A program made the position numbers and the translations under genes. From Anaerolineales bacterium HSG25 (lineage in GTDB: Bacteria; Chloroflexota; Anaerolineae; 4572-78; J111): a stretch of DNA of 43,441 bases. Within the stretch, counting starts at the first letter, position 1. Every line of letters begins with the position of its first letter. Where the stretch lies: positions 1 to 43,441 of the forward strand of contig JAUCGA010000043.1 in assembly GCA_030377865.1 (NCBI GenBank), written 5' to 3'. Under the pieces are notes generated by a model. That model was not told the origin of the DNA and searched no databases. It was given only the letters and a program-made list of their open reading frames with translations. Below, in pieces: positions 35,455-43,082 of this stretch.

Positions 35455-36027
35455 ATGCCCTATCCGACCCAACCAGATGGCTATCTACCAGCTATCCAAT
35501 TCGTATATCCAAAAATCATACTGAATCTGGCCGCGATACTCCTTATGGTAACCACTATTCCAATTTTACTGGTTATTAGTTGGTTACTGCGGGGTCTGCC
35601 ACCTGATTTTTTGCGTTTGAACCATATCTGGGAACTCCCCCTCATCATCGTTGTACTCATCGCCACGATTACAGTGCATGAGCTAGTGCATGGCCTGACC
35701 TATCAATGGCTTGGCTACCGAGTCTCCTACGGGGTGAGTTGGCACCTGTTCGCCGCCTACGCCGCCGCGTTTGGACAGTTTCAAACCCGTAACCATAATC
35801 TGCTAACTGCCCTAACGCCCCTGTTCGGCTTAACGATGCTTCTCATGCCGCTATTAGCTGTCTCGCACCCGACTATCGCCCTACTTGGTTTTTTGGCTAT
35901 ATTATTCAATATCAGCGGCTCTGTGGGTGACATCTATTTGGCTTGGCGATTGCTGAATCTGCCCTCCAAAACCCTCATGTATGACCAAGATGTGACCACC
36001 ATGTTGATTTATATACCTAAAACGTGA
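35455..36027 (+). CDS. DUF3267-type membrane zinc protease candidate
   Basis: 190 residues with four likely TM segments (about 21-43, 60-80, 115-135, 138-155). HELVHGLTYQWLG is an HExxH zinc motif at the end of TM2. A later NISGSVGDIYLAWRL segment (the DUF3267 G-S-x-G-D signature) may provide the third zinc ligand. The family resembles site-2-type intramembrane proteases, but its substrates are unknown. No Shine-Dalgarno was seen. The start lies right after the R7 repeat, which may supply the leader. Homology was called by motif only. Confidence 0.8.
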   Translation: MPYPTQPDGYLPAIQFVYPKIILNLAAILLMVTTIPILLVISWLLRGLPPDFLRLNHIWELPLIIVVLIATITVHELVHGLTYQWLGYRVSYGVSWHLFAAYAAAFGQFQTRNHNLLTALTPLFGLTMLLMPLLAVSHPTIALLGFLAILFNISGSVGDIYLAWRLLNLPSKTLMYDQDVTTMLIYIPKT

Positions 36028-36043
36028 GAGCATACGCGAGACT

Positions 36044-36134
36044 ATAAAAGTTCAGTAAAATCGCCCTAGAAACCCGATTTCTTTGAGAAATCGGGTTTCT
36101 GACACTCTTTCTAGCGAGTTCACTGAATGTTTAC
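36044..36134. repeat. R1 MITE-like repeat, full copy
   Basis: 91 bp, ATAAAAGTTCAGTAAAA to GAATGTTTAC, with the usual internal palindrome and TCTTTCTAGCGAGTTCACTG. The rest of the 36028-36284 spacer holds GCCGAAGC...CCCTTCGACTAGCTCAGGG, a further hairpin repeat that reads into the following ORF. Confidence 0.85.
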
Positions 36135-36284
36135 CAGTTTTGTCTGAACCTCATATCAGTGGCATAATCTTAGGCAATTCCAGAAAAACAAGTCTCCCAA
36201 AAATCGTTGGCTGAGTCTGCCGAAGCTTGTTCCCTTCGACTAGCTCAGGGTACGTTGGGAGATTTTAAAAGTTGGAACTGCCTA

Positions 36285-37106
36285 ATGCCCATGATACAGT
36301 ATACAACCTACGATGGCCCCTTATGGCTCCGCCCAGAGCGCTCATTTTACCCCGCCTTGGAGCAGTTGGTTACCGACAAAGACCATCTGCTTGTTTTAAG
36401 CTACGGTCAGCCACCGTACACCGTCTCCCTTGGTGTACCACATCAAACTGGCACCGGCGATTGGCGCATCTGCGAGAATCGTCGAGATGCCCACGGTCAA
36501 ATCAAAGATCGTCCCGGCGATGATAACACCGTCTCCTTTGTCCTCGTAGCTTTTGACCGTTTACGACAGGCCAACATTTCCAGTAAAGTGGTGATTATGG
36601 CCCATCCCACCACCCACGACCCCAACAAAGATATAACCAGCCCCTATTGCCAAGAGATTTTTCGTCAACCCAGCGCCCTTCTGTTTGAATGCCATGCCTG
36701 TAGTAAATATCGGCGGTTAGATTTAGAATTAAGCGCGGGACGAAATTATCTGACCCCAACCGTCTGTTTTGGCCGAGAGATCGCCAAACGATTGCAGTAT
36801 CGCTATAAATTAGGGGCACAAAATGGCGCTAATAAAAAAGAGGCCATTATTTTTGAGGCAGAGGGCAAAAGAAACGCTGGAATATTACAACTTCCAGCTC
36901 GAAAAACAGCCTCTTTAATTGAAGCGGAGCGACATGGCATGCCTGCCCTCCATTTGGAGGCCAAACCCTTCTTCCGTCAGATTCCCGGCGAGTTAAACAC
37001 TGTCAGCCCCGCAGGGCATGCATTAGGTCGAGCCATTGCCGGAGCAATACGAACATTGGCCTATAAGGAATCGGGATTCAGAAGTTTATCGTTTCAACAT
37101 GATTAA
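36285..37106 (+). CDS. Unknown protein with hydrolase-like His/Asp motifs
   Basis: 273 residues from ATG 36285. An ATG at 36207 is possible, but its first 25 codons are repeat sequence. No family was recognised with confidence. GVPHQTGTGDWR, GDDNTVSF, IMAHPTTHDPNKD and ALLFECHACSKYRRLDL follow the order PH, D, (H)DxN and xxHxxS seen in N-formylglutamate amidohydrolase-like metallohydrolases, so a Zn-dependent amidohydrolase-like fold is plausible. No signal peptide. The last nine residues (FRSLSFQHD) and the TAA stop lie in a 38-bp repeat (37077-37114) also present at 29734-29771, so the 3' end has been replaced or extended by a repeat. Confidence 0.7.
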   Translation: MPMIQYTTYDGPLWLRPERSFYPALEQLVTDKDHLLVLSYGQPPYTVSLGVPHQTGTGDWRICENRRDAHGQIKDRPGDDNTVSFVLVAFDRLRQANISSKVVIMAHPTTHDPNKDITSPYCQEIFRQPSALLFECHACSKYRRLDLELSAGRNYLTPTVCFGREIAKRLQYRYKLGAQNGANKKEAIIFEAEGKRNAGILQLPARKTASLIEAERHGMPALHLEAKPFFRQIPGELNTVSPAGHALGRAIAGAIRTLAYKESGFRSLSFQHD

Positions 37107-37115
37107 AACAATATC

Positions 37116-37222
37116 TGTGGTGGTCAAGATGATGTTGGAGTGCAATGGGTTCAGCCATTGCTTTTGTTGGCAACGGCTAAACCCGTTGCACTCCATTTTC
37201 AACATCAGTCTGACCACTACAG
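37116..37222. repeat. R2 repeat, copy 3
   Basis: TGTGGTGGTCAAGATGATG to CTGACCACTACAG with the two nested hairpins. The left flank (37077-37115) is also shared with the copy at 29801. Confidence 0.85.
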
Positions 37223-37236
37223 ATTAAAACAATATC

Positions 37237-37336
37237 TGACAGGATTAACGGGATTGACAGGATTACAAGCAAAAAATCCTGTTAATCTTGTTAATCCTGT
37301 CAAAAAATGCTTTTGGTTTTATCAATATGTCAGGTC
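37237..37336. repeat. R6 repeat, copy 3
   Basis: TGACAGGATTAACGGGATTG, then AAGCAAAAAATCCTG, TTAATCTTGTTAATCCTGTC and AAAAAATGCTTTTGGTTTTA. It matches 30024-30115 throughout. Confidence 0.8.
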
Positions 37337-37364
37337 ATGAATGAAACAACAAACTTTTGCGGGA

Positions 37365-37423
37365 TTAATTAACTTGTGCAGTTCATGGTGAGAATGGTTC
37401 AATTTCTAAGATTGAACCATTCT
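37365..37423. repeat. R3 repeat, copy 3 (reverse orientation)
   Basis: TTAATTAACTTGTGCAGTTC then the hairpin AGAATGGTTCAAT / ATTGAACCATTCT. The arm differs from copies 1 and 2 at positions that change on both sides. Confidence 0.8.
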
Positions 37424-37458
37424 GGAACGTAGACCTCATTCCTAAAGCGTTGTGAACT

Positions 37459-38274
37459 TTACACCCGCGCCGGATGAAGCGGCAAACGCCGATTTGCCTT
37501 AAGCGCATCAGAGAGGGAGACGGCACGACCAGTACGATAGATGTTGACGATTTCGGCCATGATGCTGATGGCAATTTCGGCGGGGGATTCGGCTCCGATG
37601 TCTAAACCAATGGGAGCGTAGACACGGCTAAGTTGATCGGGGGTTAGCCCTTGCTCTTGGCGGAGGAGTTCAAATACGGCTTTAACACGGCGCTTACTGC
37701 CGATCATACCGATATATTGAGCCGGAGAATCGATTACCTCTAACAAAGCCTCTACGTCATGACTATGCCCGCGCGTAACCAAAATGATGTAGGTATCTCG
37801 ATTTATAGGCCACTCTCGGAGCATTTCAGTGAAGGGTTGAGCCAGTACTTGGTCGGCTTTGGGGAAACGGTGGGGGTTGGCATATTTGGGGCGATCATCG
37901 ACCACCACCACCTTAAACTCAATCAACTTGCCTAGTTCTGCCAATGGTAGCGCTACGTGTCCCGCCCCAATAATTAGCAAGGTTGGGGCACGACGATGCA
38001 AATCGACAAAAAGCGTTACCTGACCATGAGGCCGTTGGTAACGTAATGGTTTGGGTTTGGGAATCTCCAAATTCTGCTGAACGTTTTGCAGAGCCTCTGC
38101 CTCAAGTGAGCCGAGTTGTAACCGTCCATAAGTTTTGTCGGCCCAAACCAAAGCTCGCTGACCTAACGCGGCTCGATATTCTCCTGTTGCCTCAATCACA
38201 GTGACCAGAGCAACCTGTTCGTCGGCCTCAATTGCCGCTAAAAAACGGGTTAATAGTTCGTCTGTTTGGTTCAT
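37459..38274 (-). CDS. XdhC-family protein, Rossmann part
   Basis: 271 residues from ATG 38274. XdhC/CoxI-family proteins bind molybdenum cofactor and help sulfurate and insert it into xanthine dehydrogenase or CO dehydrogenase-type enzymes. The C-terminal NAD(P)-like Rossmann domain has LLIIGAGHVALPLAELG (roughly residues 100-116), VVVVDDRP, VTRGHSHDVEAL, IGMIGSKRR and APIGLDIGAESPAEIA, all typical. The N-terminal part (1-80) is a second, degenerate XdhC_CoxI-like segment. Its ATG overlaps the stop of the preceding gene (TGATG), so the two are coupled. No molybdenum hydroxylase gene is in the window. Confidence 0.92.
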   Translation of the reverse strand: MNQTDELLTRFLAAIEADEQVALVTVIEATGEYRAALGQRALVWADKTYGRLQLGSLEAEALQNVQQNLEIPKPKPLRYQRPHGQVTLFVDLHRRAPTLLIIGAGHVALPLAELGKLIEFKVVVVDDRPKYANPHRFPKADQVLAQPFTEMLREWPINRDTYIILVTRGHSHDVEALLEVIDSPAQYIGMIGSKRRVKAVFELLRQEQGLTPDQLSRVYAPIGLDIGAESPAEIAISIMAEIVNIYRTGRAVSLSDALKANRRLPLHPARV

Positions 38275-38594
38275 CAGGCTGACCAACGCTCAAGATAAAC
38301 GGTCATCACCCCGCCACATACGCCCAAACTTTCCATGCTAATCGGCTCGGTTAAATCAACCTGAACCAGTTTAGGGTGTCCGGTTTCAATCACATCGAGC
38401 GCGGCTCGAATCACATCAGCCTCGCCACAACCACCGCCTATTGTGCCATAATGCTGACCATAAGGGTGGATGATCATTTTGGTGCCGAGTTCGCGGGGAA
38501 CAGAACCTTTGACCTCTACAATAGTGGCCATGGCGACGGGGGTGTCGCTAATCAGTTGACTCAGTTTTTGGTAGATTATTTTTGTTGTGTCCAT
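38274..38594 (-). CDS. XdhC_CoxI domain protein (N-terminal half as separate gene)
   Basis: 106 residues. It matches the XdhC_CoxI domain: VAMATIVEVKGSVPRELGTKMII, GTIGGGCGEADVIRAA with its conserved Cys, and SLGVCGGVMTVYLE with a second conserved Cys. In many bacteria this domain and the Rossmann domain are one protein; here they are two overlapping genes. No Shine-Dalgarno is visible before the ATG. A normal arrangement in some Chloroflexota and Firmicutes, so not taken as a frameshift: the TGATG junction is a proper coupled start. Confidence 0.9.
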   Translation of the reverse strand: MDTTKIIYQKLSQLISDTPVAMATIVEVKGSVPRELGTKMIIHPYGQHYGTIGGGCGEADVIRAALDVIETGHPKLVQVDLTEPISMESLGVCGGVMTVYLERWSA

Positions 38595-38613
38595 AGAAAT
38601 CGGGTAATTAACT

Positions 38614-38704
38614 GTAAAAGTTCAGTAAAACCACCCTAGAAACCCGGTTTCTTTAAGAAATCGGGTTTCTGATGCTCCTTCTGGCGAGTTCACTGAATAT
38701 TTAC
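38614..38704. repeat. R1 MITE-like repeat with perfect 8-bp target duplication
   Basis: 91 bp, GTAAAAGTTCAGTAAAA to GAATATTTAC, flanked on both sides by AATTAACT (38606-38613 and 38705-38712). The target is the AATTAACTTGTGCAG end of an R3 copy, so R1 inserted into R3. Confidence 0.9.
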
Positions 38705-38766
38705 AATTAACTTGTGCAGTTCGTTATGAGAGTGGTGTCACTCAATCTTAGATATTGAACCACTCT
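38705..38766. repeat. R3 repeat, copy 4 (interrupted by R1)
   Basis: AATTAACTTGTGCAGTTC and a hairpin AGAGTGGT...ACCACTCT whose inner part has a GTCAC insertion (about 38738). The left end is displaced beyond R1. Confidence 0.75.
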
Positions 38767-38799
38767 GGATCGCTCAATTTATTTAGGACTCATTCCACC

Positions 38800-39228
38800 T
38801 TACCAATCGTCTTCGTCAGATCCTTCAATGCCACCGCCGGGCAGTTTCAAATCAATCACGTCGCCATGATGATCAACAATAATCTTAAATCCCATCATGC
38901 CGAGCATATTACGCGCATCTTCAGGGATTCCCTGATCCATGACCTGATCCATTTTGCCGATAGAGGAATCGACCATGACTTTGGTAAACAGATCATCTTT
39001 GCCCATTAAGGACATAATATTTTCGGACACCAACTCTTTGTTGTCATTGGCCTGTTTTTGGAGCCAATCAACCACTTGACGATCAATCGTTTCGGCGGGA
39101 ATATGGCGTTTGAAGCCGTGATCCAATAAAATATATTGAGCTTCAGAGCCGATTGAGGCGGTGGCTAAAAGTTGTTCATTTTCATCGTAGACTAAACCGC
39201 TAAATAGGGCTAATCGTTGTTTTGTCAT
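38800..39228 (-). CDS. Conserved hypothetical small acidic protein
   Basis: 142 residues with GAGG 9 bp before the ATG. No recognised domain. It has an N-terminal strand pattern (RLALFSGLVYDENEQLLATASIG), a helical middle (IDRQVVDWLQKQANDNKELVSENIMSLMG) and a C-terminal FKIIVDHHGDVIDLKLPGGG followed by an acidic tail. No signal peptide, TM segment or catalytic motif. Codon use matches neighbouring genes, supporting that it is real. Transcribed away from lone repeats; no operon partner. Confidence 0.75.
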   Translation of the reverse strand: MTKQRLALFSGLVYDENEQLLATASIGSEAQYILLDHGFKRHIPAETIDRQVVDWLQKQANDNKELVSENIMSLMGKDDLFTKVMVDSSIGKMDQVMDQGIPEDARNMLGMMGFKIIVDHHGDVIDLKLPGGGIEGSDEDDW

Positions 39229-39682
39229 AAAATTTTACCTCAACTGTTATTTTAGAGTTTTGAGAAAACTCCTAAAGGTCTTTAGGAGTTAAAAATTAGG
39301 GTAATGTAGGGTTTTCCAAACACCTCAACACCGAGGAGCTTCGCACCTCGGAGGAGAACGACTATGCGTCCTCCAAGGTGTGGTTTTCTCCTTGGAGGTC
39401 TTATCTTAAAACCCCGTATTACTTATTTAACACTGTATATAGTCCATCTGGACAAGTGTACAGTTATTATTCACGACACCATACAAATTCAATCTCAAAA
39501 ATTAAGCGTGTCTCTATTCGATAATCCTGACTGTCATGTTGTTATTAAAGCAAACTCAGCCATGTGTATATTAAGGAATATAGCATAAACTGAAATTGCA
39601 GCAAATTGGTATGGTCAAACTTAAACATCCGAAACATGAGCTATTCTCACTTCGGGTCGTTCTGCGCGAATTCATCTAACTC

Positions 39683-39785
39683 TGTGATAGTCAAGATGAT
39701 GTTGGAGTGCAATGGGTTCAGCCATTGCTTTTGGCAACGGCTAAACCCGTTGCACTCCATTTTCAACATCAAGCTGACCACCACA
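39683..39785. repeat. R2 repeat, copy 4
   Basis: TGTGATAGTCAAGATGATG to CTGACCACCACA, with the GCAATGGGTTCAGCCATTGC and GCAACGGCTAAACCCGTTGC hairpins. Confidence 0.85.
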
Positions 39786-39877
39786 TAATCTTGTTAATTC
39801 TGTTAATTCTGTCAAATATTACCCCATGATTAGTCTAAGCTAAATTTTTTGTCGGGTAGCAAGATGTCCCCCCCATA

Positions 39878-39906
39878 TTTAACTTATTAAACCAAAGCGG
39901 TATAAT
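39878..39906 (+). promoter_or_regulatory. Promoter of the reductase gene
   Basis: Perfect TATAAT (39901-39906), a 17-bp spacer and a weak TTTAAC (39878-39883), 33 bp before the ATG at 39940. GAGA lies before the start. Confidence 0.5.
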
Positions 39907-39939
39907 AGTCAACCAAATTAACTTATTAAAGAGACAGCC

Positions 39940-40803
39940 ATGCAAAAATCAACCATCCTAATTATCGGCGGTAGTGGCTACTTGGGTCAGTATCTTTTGC
40001 CCCAAGCCATTAAAAAATTTGCAGTGACCAGCACCTATCATCATACCCCTTTTACTGCCGACATGGTGAACTCACATCAACTTGATGTGACCGACCGACC
40101 AGCGGTATTTGCCTTGGTGACAAGCCTATGCCCGACAGCAATTATTCACACGGCGGCAGTTAACCCCGGTGGTCCCAACGAGATGATGATGCCGGTCAAT
40201 CGGGACGGGACAAGGCACATAGCAGAAGCGGCCAAACAGATTGGAGCAAGGTTGGTGCATGTCTCGTCTGATACAGTGCATAATGGTCGAGAGGCTCCGT
40301 ATGCTGACGCAGATATACCCGACCCATTGAATCTATACGGCCAATCAAAGGTCGCGGGCGAGCAGGCCATTCAAGCGGTCTATCCGAGCGCGGTGATTGT
40401 CCGTACCTCGCTGATATACGGGCTAACAGAGATGGATCGAGGCACGGCTGGTTTCATCAAACGACTTGAGGCGGGTGAGAATCTGATGCTCTTTAGTGAT
40501 GTTCTTCGCCAGCCAGTTTGGGCAGAGACGTTATCCGAAGCGTTGTTAAAACTGGCCCAGAATGATGTTGCTGGTATCCTGAATATAGCCGGACGACAGG
40601 TGCTGACTCGATCTGAGTTTGGAACACGTATGCTACGTTGGTGGAACATGTCTCATCATGAAAATAATATTAACACTGGCCTCGCGACGAGTGTGTCGAA
40701 CAAAATTCCGCTCGATTTACGATTGTCGATTGAACAGGCTGAGCAACTGCTACAAATGGAGTTTGTAGGTGTAGATACAGTTTTGAATAATCCCAAAATT
40801 TGA
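39940..40803 (+). CDS. RmlD-like SDR family sugar-nucleotide reductase
   Basis: 287 residues. An extended short-chain dehydrogenase: GGSGYLGQYLL (residues 9-19) binds NAD(P); LDVTD is the adenine-pocket region; HVSSDTVHNG and YGQSKVAGEQ give the catalytic Ser/Thr and Tyr-x-x-x-Lys. VRTSLIYG, PVWAETLSEALLKLA and GILNIAGRQVLTRSEFG match dTDP-4-dehydrorhamnose reductase-like proteins. No other rhamnose genes (rmlABC) are present, so a specific rhamnose role is unproven. Cytoplasmic. It has its own promoter and faces the lipoprotein cluster across an R10 repeat. Confidence 0.9.
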   Translation: MQKSTILIIGGSGYLGQYLLPQAIKKFAVTSTYHHTPFTADMVNSHQLDVTDRPAVFALVTSLCPTAIIHTAAVNPGGPNEMMMPVNRDGTRHIAEAAKQIGARLVHVSSDTVHNGREAPYADADIPDPLNLYGQSKVAGEQAIQAVYPSAVIVRTSLIYGLTEMDRGTAGFIKRLEAGENLMLFSDVLRQPVWAETLSEALLKLAQNDVAGILNIAGRQVLTRSEFGTRMLRWWNMSHHENNINTGLATSVSNKIPLDLRLSIEQAEQLLQMEFVGVDTVLNNPKI

Positions 40804-41042
40804 ATCTTATTACAACAACTGCGTATCATGGGACGTGTTGGTTAAGGTTTGCCACCATATTAACCTTTCATATAATAGTACAGCGTTAAATAAGTTTTGC
40901 GCGGCTTAGACCTTCAAGGTCGCGGAGTCGTTCTCCTCCGAGGTGCGAAGCTCCTCGGAGGTGTTTGGAAAAACCACGTATAACTTAATTAACAGTGTAA
41001 ATAGTTTGTTTGGAAATATATTAACGAGAGAGATTACAACTT
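40804..41042. repeat. R10 repeat spacer before the lipoprotein cluster
   Basis: GACCTTCAAGGTCGCGGAGTC, GTTCTCCTCCGAGG, GCGAAGCTCCTCGGAGGTGT, then TTTGGAAAAACCACGTATA and ACTTAATTAACAGTG (about 40910-41005). The right part is the reverse of about 39313-39360. GAGAGAG at about 41026 may serve as the ribosome site of the next gene. Confidence 0.6.
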
Positions 41043-41846
41043 ATGTCAAAGAAACAACTGTTTGGAATTTTGCTAGTATTTAGTACCATTTTTTCATTAG
41101 CATGCGGATTGGCTCAACCAATTATTGATCGGGCGCAGTCAAATGAGCGAGTTAGTGAAGCCTTAGCCAGCTTTAGCGATGCAACTGAAACACCTACTCG
41201 CCTACCGCCAACGCCACGCCCGACCTTTACGATTACCCCAACCCCAACTGACACGGCCACCTCAACCCCGACTCCCACCGATACGCCAACGGCGACTCCG
41301 ACTCCCACCGAAACTTATACCCCTGAGCCGACAGCCACCCCGACCGAAACCTTTACCCCCGAACCAACAAAAGAGCCGACCGCAACTGAAACACCGGTTC
41401 CGCCGACACGCGCGCCGCAACAAGCACCGACTCATACGCCGACTCTCGGCCCCCCGACGGCAACCCCAACACCTAACTGGGCCTTTAAAATGCGCGAACA
41501 TTCAGACCGAACTTGGCAAAAAACCAACTATCCAGCGATTATCAATATCGCCCTCATTTCTGACGGGAATGGAACGCCACTTGGTGGTTACTATGTGGTT
41601 GGAGAGCACTCCTCCGGTAAAACCTATAAAAGTCCGGTCTCATCGTGGCAGTATGACGTAACCAATGGCTTGGATGGTTACATTAAACAAGGGAATGTAA
41701 AGTTTGAGTTAGGCCCCTTTGATGATGGGGTGTGGCATGTGTATATCGTTGATGGGGGAGGAACTCAAATATCTGACAAATTGCCGTTGCCATACTCTAG
41801 TAATCCAGAAACATGGGTCTGGGATTTTGTTTGGTGGGCACAATAA
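41043..41846 (+). CDS. Thr-Pro-rich lipoprotein A
   Basis: 267 residues. Lipobox SLAC (Cys21) predicts a lipid-anchored surface protein. Residues about 45-150 are a low-complexity stalk (TPTPTDTATSTPTPTDTPT and variants). A folded C-terminal domain of about 110 residues (WAFKMREHSDRTW, GGYYVVGEHSSGKTY, GPFDDGVWHVYIVDGGG) looks beta-sandwich-like. First of three consecutive, similarly built lipoprotein genes, which suggests local duplication with different C-terminal domains. The function is unknown. The opposite strand is open only because the stalk repeats. Confidence 0.85.
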   Translation: MSKKQLFGILLVFSTIFSLACGLAQPIIDRAQSNERVSEALASFSDATETPTRLPPTPRPTFTITPTPTDTATSTPTPTDTPTATPTPTETYTPEPTATPTETFTPEPTKEPTATETPVPPTRAPQQAPTHTPTLGPPTATPTPNWAFKMREHSDRTWQKTNYPAIINIALISDGNGTPLGGYYVVGEHSSGKTYKSPVSSWQYDVTNGLDGYIKQGNVKFELGPFDDGVWHVYIVDGGGTQISDKLPLPYSSNPETWVWDFVWWAQ

Positions 41847-41892
41847 AGGTGATGCGTAAAACGTGAATACGTGAATACGTGATACGTGATAA

Positions 41893-42654
41893 ATGAACTA
41901 TAAAATCAAGTTACTTGTATTTTTAGGTGGTTTACTTTTTAGTTTGGCCTGTTCTGTCGGAACAATGGTGGCCGAACTACCAACGCCGACCGTGCCACCA
42001 ATAAAAACACCACGCCCAACATATACGATTACGCCGATTTGGACACCGACCTACACCCCGACACCGACCTTTACCCCCACCCCAACCTTTACCCCATCTG
42101 CCACGCCGACCAATACAGCCACGCCAACCGAAACCTCGACCCCAACCGAAACACCGGAGCAAGCCGAAGAACCTGCACCACAGGAGCAGGCTTCTCAGGC
42201 CGAAGCACCGCCACCGGAACCAACAGAAACACCCACACCCGAAGGGCCAACGGCAACACCGACTCCTGCCTATCAGTTTAATGTCGTTTACTCAACCCAT
42301 GATACCGGCTCACCGGGAGAGACTCGTATCACAGCTTGGATTCGGATTGATTATGAACCAGGCTATTTTGACACCTTATCCGGTTTTCAAGTAAAAACCA
42401 TTGCCCCCGATGGACAAACCTATCTCAGCGAGCCATCAGGAAGTGGCTCGGCAGACAGTACGATGGCTGGCACGGGTGACAACCATCGGATGAATACAAA
42501 ACTGGAAATTCGTCCCTACACTGCCGGAACATACAAAGTATGGCTAGTTGAGAACGACATACAAGTGTCACCAGAGATTGAACTAAACTTAAGTGCCGGG
42601 CCGTTACAGTATGTCCATTTTGACTTTTTCAAACAAGGGGAATCAAGAAATTAG
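41893..42654 (+). CDS. Thr-Pro-rich lipoprotein B
   Basis: 253 residues. Lipobox SLAC (Cys20). The Thr-Pro stalk covers about residues 30-125, richer in Glu, Ala and Gln near its end than in lipoprotein A. A C-terminal domain of about 120 residues follows (YQFNVVYSTHD, TRITAWIRIDYEPGYF, GTYKVWLVENDIQVS), again probably Ig-like. The 46-bp gap from lipoprotein A contains ACGTGAATACGTGATACGTG repeats; no Shine-Dalgarno was seen. Likely cotranscribed with A. Confidence 0.85.
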   Translation: MNYKIKLLVFLGGLLFSLACSVGTMVAELPTPTVPPIKTPRPTYTITPIWTPTYTPTPTFTPTPTFTPSATPTNTATPTETSTPTETPEQAEEPAPQEQASQAEAPPPEPTETPTPEGPTATPTPAYQFNVVYSTHDTGSPGETRITAWIRIDYEPGYFDTLSGFQVKTIAPDGQTYLSEPSGSGSADSTMAGTGDNHRMNTKLEIRPYTAGTYKVWLVENDIQVSPEIELNLSAGPLQYVHFDFFKQGESRN

Positions 42655-42757
42655 TGGCGGCCATGTACTCGATAGAAAACTTAGTCCAAACTAACTAACA
42701 CAGAGTTTCACAGAGGAACACAGAGTTTCACAGAGATAAAGCGATTTATTCTTTTCT

Positions 42758-42959
42758 TGTAGTGGTCAGATTGATGTTGAAAATGGTAAATATTCAGTGA
42801 ACTCGCCAGAAAGAGCATCAGAAACCCGATTTCTTTAAGAAATCGGGTTTCTAGAGCTACTTTACTGAACTTTTACGAAAATGGAGTGCAACGGGTTTAG
42901 CCGTTGCCAAAAGCAATGGCTGAACCCATTGCACTCCAACATCATCTTGACCACCACAG
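42758..42959. repeat. R2 repeat, copy 5, carrying a nested R1
   Basis: The left part (TGTAGTGGTCAGATTGATG to GAAAATG) is separated from the rest (GAAAATGGAGTGCAACGGG onward) by a 91-bp R1. Rejoining gives the normal R2 sequence seen near 931-950. Confidence 0.9.
42786..42876. mobile_element. R1 MITE inserted in R2
   Basis: GTAAATATTCAGTGAAC to GAACTTTTAC, 91 bp, flanked by GAAAATG (42779-42785 and 42877-42883; 8 bp if the shared G is counted). Ends are 5'-GTAAAnnTTCAGT in both inward directions. No ORF, so movement must depend on a transposase elsewhere. Confidence 0.88.
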
Positions 42960-42961
42960 AT

Positions 42962-43068
42962 TTATTCGCCTATTCGCCTATTCACCCATTCGCCTATTCG
43001 CTTATTCGCTTATTCGCCTATTCGCCTATTCGCCCATTCACATATTCACCCATTCGCCCGTTCGCTAT
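42962..43068. repeat. Heptanucleotide tandem repeat (TATTCGC / CATTCAC type)
   Basis: About fifteen 7-bp units of the form (T/C)(A/G)TTC(G/A)C. The complement (GCGAATA) is the same heptamer family as at 13325-13395. It ends 15 bp before the ATG of the third lipoprotein gene, so copy-number change could alter its expression. Confidence 0.85.
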
Positions 43069-43082
43069 TTGGAGTTAACCGT

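Larger units (their letters stand above)
37107..37458. other. Gene-free spacer: R2, R6 and R3
   Basis: R2 (37116-37222), R6 (37237-37336) and R3 in reverse orientation (37365-37423) follow one another with almost no unique sequence. No promoter or gene is apparent. It lies between convergent genes. Confidence 0.8.
39229..39939. other. Gene-free spacer with R10, R2 and R6 pieces
   Basis: 711 bp. An R10 unit (CCAAACACCTCAACACCGAG, GGAGGAGAACGACT, then CTCCTTGGAGGTCTTATC, about 39313-39412) is followed by AT-rich unique sequence to 39680, R2 (39683-39785) and a partial R6/R4 stretch (39786-39868) that is the reverse complement of about 32969-33044. ORFs of 74 codons (39364) and 22 codons (39613) are present in the unique part but have no support. 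The promoter of the reductase follows. Confidence 0.65.
42655..43082. other. Gene-free spacer: R2 with nested R1, then heptamers
   Basis: An ACACAGAGTTTCACAGAGGA tandem pair (about 42699-42738), an R2 copy (42758-42959) interrupted by R1 (42786-42876), a heptanucleotide array (42962-43068), then GGAG (43071-43074), the ribosome site of the third lipoprotein. Confidence 0.8.

Noticed and set aside
38274..38594. Frameshifted single xdhC gene
   Set aside because: The junction is a clean TGATG coupled stop-start, and the second protein has its own N-terminal domain, so two genes are more likely.
39364..39588. 74-codon plus-strand ORF
   Set aside because: It begins inside an R10 repeat, lacks a ribosome site and resembles no family, though decayed coding sequence cannot be ruled out.
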